A stretch of DNA of 64,000 nucleotides. Origin: Methanocorpusculum vombati. Its GTDB lineage: Archaea > Halobacteriota > Methanomicrobia > Methanomicrobiales > Methanocorpusculaceae. A program made the position numbers and the translations under genes. The DNA lies in the NCBI RefSeq assembly GCF_026891935.1, contig NZ_JAPTGC010000005.1:100608-164607 (forward strand), given 5' to 3'. The notes beneath the pieces are model-generated. The model saw only the letters and a list, made by a program, of their open reading frames with translations, made no database searches and was not told the origin of the DNA. Each line of letters starts with the position of its first letter. Position 1 is the stretch's first letter. Below, one piece after another: positions 53,919-64,000 of this stretch.

Positions 53919-54839
53919 TTACATGTTTCCGGCAAGTCCTTTGACCAGATCAAACTCGGTTACAATACCGGTCAGTTTTCCTTCATCGATCACCGGGAAC
54001 GCACCGATGCCGAATTCCAGCATCTCGCGTGCCACCTCGTTGATCTTTTCATCCGGCGACATGGTACGGATGTTTGCTCCGGTCATGAGATCCCGTACCG
54101 GCAGGTTGAGGACTTCGTCAACAGAGCCTGTCTTCATCTCGGAGAAGACCCGGCCGCGTCCGAGGTATCCCATGATGTCGGTCGCGGTGATCATGCCGAT
54201 AAGGAGATCGTCTGCGACAACCGGCAGACGGCGGTAGTCGTGATCCACCATCTGCCGCGTGACACAGTTTATCGGGACATCGGGTGCAACCACCTTCGGG
54301 TTCTTTGTCATGATCTCGTCAACAATGAGGTCTGACTCGGTTCCGGCGAGCATCTTCATGATATCGTACTCGGTCACGATGCCTGCAATGGTGTTGTCAG
54401 GATTGGTGATCGGGAAACTGCCGTGTCCGCTCTTGACCAGCAGACAGATTGCTTCCTGAATTGAGGTCGACGGTGCGAGACTGTCCACCTTCTCGGTGGC
54501 AATTGTCCGGATATTGTCGTTTAATGCAGAAAGGAGGGAACCTTTGTGGCGGTTTGTGACAAGGTTGTAACGGCTTCCTCCTCCCATCATATTGATTACG
54601 TCGGTGATGGTGACAATGCCGATGAGTTTTTTATTTCCGGGATCGGTGATCGGCAGACGCCGGAAGCTGTGCCGGCTCATCATCTGCACACCTTCAATGA
54701 TACTCATCGTCGGGGGAACGGATATTACGCTGGTTGTTGCAATGCCCAGGAGACTGCTTTTCCTGCCGGCTGATTTTGTTTTTCCTTCAGCATTCGGAAT
54801 CCGGGGGTTCCCCTTCTGTTGTTTTGGAATGGTTGTCAT
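53919..54839 (-). CDS. Four-CBS-domain protein
   Basis: 306 residues with a basic, low-complexity N-terminus (KQQKGNPRIPNAEGKTKSAG) and four CBS units: VISVPPTMSIIEGVQMM with GIVTITDVINMM, TSIQEAICLL with GIVTEYDIMKML, DEIMTKNPKVVAPDVP with GMITATDIMGYLG, and DLMTGANIRTMSP with GIVTEFDLVKGL. It binds nucleotides by family inference. The gap to the next CBS gene downstream is 164 bases. Confidence 0.9.
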   Translation of the reverse strand: MTTIPKQQKGNPRIPNAEGKTKSAGRKSSLLGIATTSVISVPPTMSIIEGVQMMSRHSFRRLPITDPGNKKLIGIVTITDVINMMGGGSRYNLVTNRHKGSLLSALNDNIRTIATEKVDSLAPSTSIQEAICLLVKSGHGSFPITNPDNTIAGIVTEYDIMKMLAGTESDLIVDEIMTKNPKVVAPDVPINCVTRQMVDHDYRRLPVVADDLLIGMITATDIMGYLGRGRVFSEMKTGSVDEVLNLPVRDLMTGANIRTMSPDEKINEVAREMLEFGIGAFPVIDEGKLTGIVTEFDLVKGLAGNM

Positions 54840-54874
54840 AGTGTTTTTTCATGTAAAGTGATCATCAGACTGTT

Positions 54875-55444
54875 TTAGATCCGTTCCTGCTCGCGGCAGT
54901 TCGGACATACCAGAATGCCGTCGACGGGCATGAGGTCTGCAGACATTGCGCCGCAGACCCCGCACATCCCGCTCTTGTCGTCCGGACGGTTGATCACGAG
55001 AAGTTCGGTTATGATCTCGTTGATCTCATTGGTGACACCGAGCAGGTCACGGACGGTTACAATGCCGGTCACGTTTCCGTCTGCGTTTGTGACAGGCAGT
55101 CTTCTCACTTTATGCTCAATCATTTTTTTTGCTGCAACGGAGACCGGCATCTCCTCGTCCACGGTGATTAAGGGGGAGCTCATGACGTCTTCCACGCGGA
55201 CGGAGCCCGGCAGAAGATTTTTTGCCATTACCTTGCAGTTGAAGTCCTGTTCGGTTACGATTCCTCTGGGGCTGCCGTTTTCGGTTATGATGCAGCTGCC
55301 GACATCGTCCCTGCACATGAGGGCCGCAGCTTCTGCGGTGGTTGACCCTATGGAAATCAAGGTCGGGTTCGGTCTCATTATTTCTATCAGTCGTATATTT
55401 CCCCGGTTCTCCGGGATCTCAGGATGTATTCTCATCAGACTCAT
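54875..55444 (-). CDS. Two-CBS-domain protein with C-terminal zinc ribbon
   Basis: 189 residues. A CBS pair (IEIMRPNPTLISIGST, GIVTEQDFNCKVM, DVMSSPLITVDEEMP, GIVTVRDLLGVT) is followed by a C-terminal CGVCG...CPNC zinc ribbon (residues ~160-184). The zinc ribbon suggests contact with nucleic acid or protein, with the CBS pair as ligand sensor. It is the promoter-proximal member of three consecutive CBS genes on the minus strand. Confidence 0.9.
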   Translation of the reverse strand: MSLMRIHPEIPENRGNIRLIEIMRPNPTLISIGSTTAEAAALMCRDDVGSCIITENGSPRGIVTEQDFNCKVMAKNLLPGSVRVEDVMSSPLITVDEEMPVSVAAKKMIEHKVRRLPVTNADGNVTGIVTVRDLLGVTNEINEIITELLVINRPDDKSGMCGVCGAMSADLMPVDGILVCPNCREQERI

Positions 55445-55769
55445 TTCACCTCCTCATGGTTTTTCTGGTGATTATTGAGTAATACTCCTTCCCAGTATAA
55501 ATTCATTATCTTTTGAGCCCTTTTCAAAAATAACGCGCGGAGAATTCATCGTTTATTCTATGGGAATCCGGCATCACCTGCGGTTTTTCTTCTCCGTTGC
55601 GGGAAGTATATATACTCTGTGGGGATTGTATTTTATAGAAGTGATGATCATAGATAGAAAGTATTGGGCTTTTCTTTTTGTCTGACGTCTGTCCGGCAGT
55701 TCACTTCGAACATGAACGTTTATATTCCTTTACAACCGAACTACTACGTATCCCAATTAAGGTGTTTTC
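55445..55769. promoter_or_regulatory. Divergent control region between CBS genes and the Era-like operon
   Basis: No gene is visible. AT-rich elements include a symmetrical AGTATATATACT at 55605-55616 and TTTATATTC at 55719-55727. The latter is about 45 bases before the Era-like ATG and, with GGTG at the ribosome binding site, is the likely TATA box for that operon. The former may serve the CBS operon on the other strand, which would give a leader of over 100 bases. Confidence 0.5.
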
Positions 55770-56396
55770 ATGGCAGTAATGACGCGTATAAAAGGCTTTT
55801 TCTCAAAGCTGTTCGGTAAAAAACGGTCGCGTGTTGGAATCTACGGTCCGCCGAATGCCGGTAAGACCACGCTTGCCAACCGTATTGTCCGTGATGTAAC
55901 GGGTGAGGCAATCGGTCCCGTGAGCGAGGTCCCGCATGAAACCCGTCGTGCCCGGAGAAAAGAGGGTGTTGAGATTAACAGCGGCGGCAGCAAACTCCTG
56001 ATAGATATTGTGGATACTCCGGGAGTTACCACCAAGATCGACTACCACGAGTTCCTTGAATACGGTATGGATCAGGACGAGGCGGTTGCCCGTGCCCGTG
56101 AGGCAACGGAAGGTGTTGCCGAGGCTATGCACTGGCTGCGTGAGGATATTGACGGTGTTATCTATGTGCTGGACAGTACCCAGGATCCGTTCATGCACGT
56201 GAACATTATGATGGTCGGCATTATTGAGTCACGCAAGCTGCCGGTCATTATTGTTGCCAACAAGATTGATCTGCCTGATGCATCACCCCAGAGAATTAAG
56301 AGCGCGTTCCCGCAGCACCCGGTTGTGATGGTCTCCGGTCTTGAAGGAAACAACATGGATGATCTGTATGCGAAGATCTCCGAGGTATTCAGGTGA
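55770..56396 (+). CDS. Era-like GTP-binding protein
   Basis: 208 residues. It has P-loop YGPPNAGKTTLANR (residues ~25-38), a switch region with HETRRARRKEGVE, G3 VDTPGV, G4 NKIDLPD and G5 near VSGLEGNN. A basic N-terminal helix (FFSKLFGKKRSR) could contact RNA or membrane. It is the first gene of the GTPase/DUF2073/DUF2072 triad conserved in euryarchaea and named for origin association in some species (Oap/Arv proteins, from memory). Neither a cdc6 gene nor an identified origin is in this window. Confidence 0.9.
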   Translation: MAVMTRIKGFFSKLFGKKRSRVGIYGPPNAGKTTLANRIVRDVTGEAIGPVSEVPHETRRARRKEGVEINSGGSKLLIDIVDTPGVTTKIDYHEFLEYGMDQDEAVARAREATEGVAEAMHWLREDIDGVIYVLDSTQDPFMHVNIMMVGIIESRKLPVIIVANKIDLPDASPQRIKSAFPQHPVVMVSGLEGNNMDDLYAKISEVFR

Positions 56397-56403
56397 GACA
56401 AAA

Positions 56404-56778
56404 ATGATTCAGGGCGTTCAGATTGATATGCTGTCAAGCGATCGCTTGAGCCGGATGACGTCAATGGAGAAGATTCGTCTTATTCTTGATGATGTCCGTC
56501 AGGGTTACATTGTTGTTCTGGAGAAGGGTCTGACTCCTGAGGAGCAGGGCAAACTTCTGGAGACAACGATGATGGAGATCTCTCCCGGAGGATTTTCGGG
56601 TATTGAGATCGAGACGTATCCGTCCAGCGGAGGTTCAGAGGGAGGTCTCTTCTCCAAACTGTTCGGCGGAGGCAAGAGTCCTGCCGGCAGACTGATGGTG
56701 ATCGGTCCGGTCGATCAGCTGAAGATGCTTACCCGCGAGAAGGACCGCCTGATTGCCTGGGCGTCTGCTGCACAGTAA
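56404..56778 (+). CDS. DUF2073 (OapB/ArvB-like) protein
   Basis: 124 residues from the ATG at 56404, seven bases after the GTPase. IQGVQIDMLSSDRLSRMTSM begins the family core; a Gly/Ser-rich loop with GLFSKLFGGGK lies near residue 80, echoing the FFSKLFGKK segment at the N-terminus of the neighbouring GTPase. Predicted alpha/beta, cytoplasmic. The tight linkage to the GTPase across euryarchaea implies a joint role. Confidence 0.88.
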   Translation: MIQGVQIDMLSSDRLSRMTSMEKIRLILDDVRQGYIVVLEKGLTPEEQGKLLETTMMEISPGGFSGIEIETYPSSGGSEGGLFSKLFGGGKSPAGRLMVIGPVDQLKMLTREKDRLIAWASAAQ

Positions 56779-56811
56779 ACACCATTTCGTTCATCGAACA
56801 AAAATACAGCC

Positions 56812-57192
56812 ATGCCACATAAGTGTACTCAGTGCGGGCGCGAGTTCCGCGACGGGTCGGTGGAGATCCTTCGCGGATGCCCGAGTTGCGGCGGAAAGAA
56901 GTTCCTCTACGTGAGTGACCGTGTGCGCAATGCAGATGTTTTAGAGGAGAAGAGCATCGCTGATATTGCGCAGGAAACAAAGCAGGAGGTTCTTGAGATC
57001 AGAAACCAGGGGCCGGCATCGCGGCCTACGGATATTCTGGAGCGGGTGGAGAGTGTCCGTATTGTGAGTCCCGGCAAGTATGAGCTGAATCTTGAGCGGC
57101 TTGCCGAGTCGCAGGACATTATCATCGGGGTTGACGACGGGAAGTATATGCTTGACCTGCCGTCGATGTCGAAGAAGAAACAGAAAAAGTGA
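56812..57192 (+). CDS. DUF2072 zinc-ribbon (OapC/ArvC-like) protein
   Basis: 126 residues. The N-terminal zinc ribbon PHKCTQCGREF and GCPSCGGKKF is followed by a polar helix and a C-terminal domain (VSPGKYELNLERLAESQDII) with a Lys-rich tail. Third member of the conserved triad with the Era-like GTPase. A T tract follows at about 57210. Confidence 0.9.
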   Translation: MPHKCTQCGREFRDGSVEILRGCPSCGGKKFLYVSDRVRNADVLEEKSIADIAQETKQEVLEIRNQGPASRPTDILERVESVRIVSPGKYELNLERLAESQDIIIGVDDGKYMLDLPSMSKKKQKK

Positions 57193-57227
57193 GAATATCT
57201 AACAACCCCTTTTTTTCAGGATATTGT

Positions 57228-57830
57228 GTCGCCTTCGCTCGTCGCTTGCCATTGTAGGTGAGTTAGTGGTGAGTGGGATGGTTGGGAAAAGAAAACGCGA
57301 GATTTCGCAGATGCGCCTACCGGTGCCGAGTCGCATTTTCTTTTCGTAGCTTGCCATTGTAGGTGAGTGAGTGGTGAGTGGGCAGGATGAAAAAAGAGAA
57401 CGCAGATAACGCAGATGCGCCTAACGGCGCGGCTTCGCTCATCGCATTTTCTTAACGCTGCTCGCCATCCCGCCCAGAGCTGGGCGGGCGGCGTTGCTGT
57501 CGCAAACGCAGCTAAAAATGCTCGCGAAGCTTTTTTTCTGCGTAGATGCGTTATTCTTGTGTCTTCCTTTAATTACGACCAAACATACTCGCGACACTGG
57601 CTCAGGATACGGGACAAGTGGGAGCTTCGCGAGCATTTGCCGTCGCGCTTGCGACGCATCTGCGTTATCTGCGTTTTCTTTTTCATCGTGCCCACTTACC
57701 ACTAACTTACCTTACAACTCGGAGCCGTTAGGCGCATCTGCGAAATCTCGCGTTCTCTTTTTTCATCTTGCCCCTGCCGAGGACTCCCGACTATCTTAGA
57801 TCATTGCGGCTCTGCCGTGCGAGTACAACG
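57228..57830. repeat. Large palindromic intergenic repeat, block 1
   Basis: The 875-base gap before gyrB is filled by a nested inverted-repeat structure. The core arms 57500-57530 and 57624-57654 (GCTCGCGAAGC against GCTTCGCGAGC, pairing extended imperfectly to 31 bases) surround 93 bases. Outer modules (AACGCAGATAACGCAGATGC, CGAGATTTCGCAGATGCGC, GTAGGTGAGTGAGTGGTGAG) occur on the left in one orientation and on the right in the other. The right edge carries ACTATCTTAGATCATTGC, also found at the right edge of block 2. Frames through it are artefacts of the repeat and are not annotated. Confidence 0.85.
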
Positions 57831-57940
57831 CCGCCCGCCCGGCTCTGGGCGGTATGGCGAGTGACGATCCATTCGTAAGGAATACCCAAGGGGAAGAGAC
57901 AACGCCCTTTCTTCCAGCAATCTAATAAGCATTCCGCACT

Positions 57941-57950
57941 AATATAATAA
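57941..57950 (+). promoter_or_regulatory. TATA box of gyrB-gyrA
   Basis: AATATAATAA lies about 120 bases before the gyrB ATG in an AT-rich stretch. It gives a leader of roughly 95 bases ending in the ribosome binding site GGAGATCAC. Confidence 0.45.
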
Positions 57951-58010
57951 GGAATAATTATTTTTCAGACTGCGCCCTGTTATCCCGCGTGGTTTTGAAA
58001 AATAAGTTAA

Positions 58011-62541
<4,531 letters not shown>

Positions 62542-62556
62542 TCCTCTTCCCCATTA

Positions 62557-62564
62557 TTTTTTTT
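62557..62564 (+). terminator. Oligo-T terminator of gyrA
   Basis: Eight consecutive T residues begin 15 bases after the gyrA stop. Confidence 0.45.
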
Positions 62565-62628
62565 CAAAAAGTGTGCTCCGGTTTGGAGCCGGAGATTTTT
62601 TTTATTTTGTCGGTTTCTGCCGGGGTTT

Positions 62629-62832
62629 TTATAGTCCCATTCTTTTGCGCATTCCTTCGGGTACGTGTTCTACGTAGGGTCTTTGTATTCCGTGGTTTTT
62701 CATGGCGGATGCGACGTTTGTTCTGGTGCATCCGAGCATTTCACATATTTCGCGGATGCTGTATCCTGATCTGAGGAGGTTGAGGAGGATGTGGCGGTCG
62801 GCGAGTTCGGGGTAGTGGTACCAGCATTTCAT
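62629..62832 (-). CDS. Small helix-turn-helix protein
   Basis: 67 residues. A helix-turn-helix of the resolvase/Mor type is visible: LLRSGYSIREICEMLGCTRT followed by NVASAMKNHGI. The N-terminus has aromatic residues (CWYHYPEL) and the C-terminus is basic. It overlaps the preceding gene by ATGA, so the two form a small operon. Such pairs resemble cargo of integrated elements. Target and role unknown. Confidence 0.65.
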   Translation of the reverse strand: MKCWYHYPELADRHILLNLLRSGYSIREICEMLGCTRTNVASAMKNHGIQRPYVEHVPEGMRKRMGL

Positions 62833-63326
62833 GGTGTTTTCCGTGGGATGATTTTTGGGCGTGCGGGTTTGTGGCTGGTGATGAGGTAGGGTTCTGCTTC
62901 TTCGGGCCGGAGGATTTTTTGGAGGTCGCCGATGTTTGCGCAGGCGAGGGTGTCGGTTCGTGCGGGGTCGGTTTTTCGGGCGAGCCGGTAGAGTTCGGTT
63001 CTGCCGATGATTTTTTCTGCGTCGGTTGCTTTGAGGTGGATGATTTTTTGGTAGGTTGCGGGGAGGTTTTTTCGGAGGAGGTCGAGGTTGATCCTGCGGT
63101 ACGGGATCTGCGGCTGGAGGAGTTCGTACTGCGGGTTCTGGAGGTTGTTGGTGATGATGGCGGTTACTGCGGTGTGGTATTGCGCGTTCATGAGGGGGAT
63201 GAGGGCGGCGAGGGCGTTTTCGAGGTCTTCACACCAGAGGGCCTGTTCGTAGGTGTCGGCGGGTCTGGGCCAGTGGGGGAGGATGGCGGTGTTGAGGAGG
63301 TCGGCGGGGGTGATCTGGGGGGTCAT
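62829..63326 (-). CDS. Uncharacterised protein upstream of the HTH gene
   Basis: 165 residues from the ATG at 63324-63326; the longer frame adds only a Lys/Thr-rich run. No family is recognised. It appears all-helical, with TYEQALWCEDLENALAALIP, LLRKNLPATYQKIIHLKATD and GRTELYRLARKTDPART, and a basic Pro-rich tail (HKPARPKIIPRKTP). Codon use is unusually rich in A and C on the coding strand (Thr, Gln, Asn, Pro), unlike gyrA next door, which may mean acquisition. Co-translated with the HTH gene. Confidence 0.6.
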   Translation of the reverse strand: MTPQITPADLLNTAILPHWPRPADTYEQALWCEDLENALAALIPLMNAQYHTAVTAIITNNLQNPQYELLQPQIPYRRINLDLLRKNLPATYQKIIHLKATDAEKIIGRTELYRLARKTDPARTDTLACANIGDLQKILRPEEAEPYLITSHKPARPKIIPRKTP

Positions 63327-63436
63327 GGTTTTTTTATCCTTGGTTTGTGTGGTTTTTTGTGTGATTTTTTTGTGTTTGTTGGTCTTTTGTGTGTGGGCGT
63401 GTGGCATATTTCCGCTGTTTGTTGGTCTTCTATGTG

Positions 63437-63895
63437 GGTAAGACGAGGAAAGATCAACGCGAGATTTCGCAGATGGCGCCTACGGCGCGGAGTCGCAAGC
63501 CCGTAGGTCTTGCTCCGCTCCCCCTTGCGGGGTCGCCTTCGCTCGTCGCATTTTTTTAACGCTGCTCGCCATCCTGCCCGGAGCCGGGCGGTTGCTCGTT
63601 GCAATCGCACGGCAGAGCCGTGCTCCACTCCCCCTATCGGGGTCGTTATCGCAAACGCAGCTAAAAATGCTCGCGAAGCTTTTTTGCTGCTTGGGAGGTT
63701 TGTATTGCTTCGCGAGCATTTGCCGTCGCGCTTGCGATAGCAACGCCACCCGTCCGCTCGGACGGGATGGCGAGCGACGAAGAGCAAATGCGATGAGCGA
63801 AGCAGCGGCGCGAAGCGCCGCATCTGCGTTATCTGCGTTTCCTTTTTCATCCTGCCCACTCCGGAGATTCTCACACTATCTTAGATCATTGCTGT
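63437..63895. repeat. Large palindromic intergenic repeat, block 2
   Basis: The 31-base left arm (63649-63679) and right arm (63707-63737) are each identical to the arms of block 1, but here they surround only 27 bases. A further pair of GC-rich segments, each containing CACGGCAGAGCCGTG- or CCCCTTGCGGGG-type palindromes, lies left of the core. The right edge repeats CATCTGCGTTATCTGCG and ACTATCTTAGATCATTGC as in block 1. No gene is supported within 63327-63914. Confidence 0.85.
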
Positions 63896-63914
63896 TCATG
63901 GGGAGTTTTTTAGT

Positions 63915-64000
63915 TCACGTCAATCTGCGTGAGGATTCCCCGCAGTCCCCGCTGATGATTTCATCCACGGGTGGTTCCAGTTCGGGACCGTTTTTCCGTT
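63915..64000 (-). CDS. C-terminal end of a gene cut by the window edge (uncertain)
   Basis: A minus-strand frame enters from the window end and stops at 63915-63917, encoding GPELEPPVDEIISGDCGE, SSRRLT at its end. The length (27 codons) is too short to identify a family. An alternative frame is open until 63919-63921, so the choice is tentative. Confidence 0.3.
   Translation of the reverse strand, partial: RKNGPELEPPVDEIISGDCGESSRRLT

Noticed and set aside
57415..57799. Several frames of about 90-100 codons in both directions
   Set aside because: They follow the repeat modules, recur in altered frames in block 2 and lack ribosome binding sites; they are repeat artefacts.

Overview
The window comes from a methanogenic euryarchaeon, most likely Methanomicrobiales and probably close to Methanocorpusculum. 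This is inferred from gene content, since no 16S rRNA gene is present. The supporting genes are an archaeal ribosomal protein/RNA polymerase operon whose Rpo3 carries a ferredoxin domain, aIF2-beta, deoxyhypusine synthase, the archaeal mevalonate/IPK isoprenoid genes, MfnA (methanofuran), archaeal RNase J, DNA gyrase, and short AT-rich TATA boxes with GGTG/GGAGGTGA ribosome binding sites.

Layout. 1-1,140: a decayed MNT nucleotidyltransferase beside an intact YafQ/DinJ toxin-antitoxin pair. 1,138-5,063: a HAD phosphatase and ileS, followed by a 770-base scar with a tiny membrane protein and the tail of a surface protein. 5,848-10,890: a DUF4013 membrane protein and the SbcD/SbcC nuclease. 11,021-17,921: a molybdenum/tungsten region with two tandem MoeA proteins, an oxyanion ABC transporter with a TrmO-like gene inside its operon, a Mop protein and a second TrmO-like gene. 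18,091-25,801: a Cys-cluster protein, mfnA, ppsA diverging from serA, and pgk. 25,876-28,961 is an AT-richer accessory stretch: a membrane-anchored winged-helix regulator overlapping a secreted protein, a lipoprotein bracketed by repeats, and a cluster of palindromes. 28,962-34,419: purL, a clostripain-like protease, aIF2-beta, a hydrolase and rpoL.

34,491-46,911 is the translation/transcription/isoprenoid superoperon region: a candidate structured RNA, tRNA-Ser, rps13-rps4-rps11-rpoD-rpl18e-rpl13-rps9-rpoN, tRNA-Pro, rpoK-eno-rps2, then MEMO-mvk-ipk-fni-rnj-idsA. 47,078-52,721: an HD hydrolase, gltX, an unknown protein, and an operon of deoxyhypusine synthase with two DUF5714 proteins. 52,981-55,444: three consecutive CBS-domain proteins. 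55,770-57,192: the conserved Era-like GTPase/DUF2073/DUF2072 triad. 58,068-62,541: gyrB-gyrA. A small HTH gene pair and the cut-off end of one more gene close the window. Large palindromic repeat blocks of one family lie at 57,228-57,830 and 63,437-63,895, on both sides of the gyrase segment.

No CRISPR array, cas gene, transposase, rRNA or cdc6/orc1 gene was seen. The most unexplained material is non-coding: the palindromic repeat blocks, the TGTAACCG palindrome cluster, a 63-base repeat present twice 35 kb apart, and the structured leader before tRNA-Ser. A visible shift from C-ending to G/T-ending codons along several transcription units is also notable.
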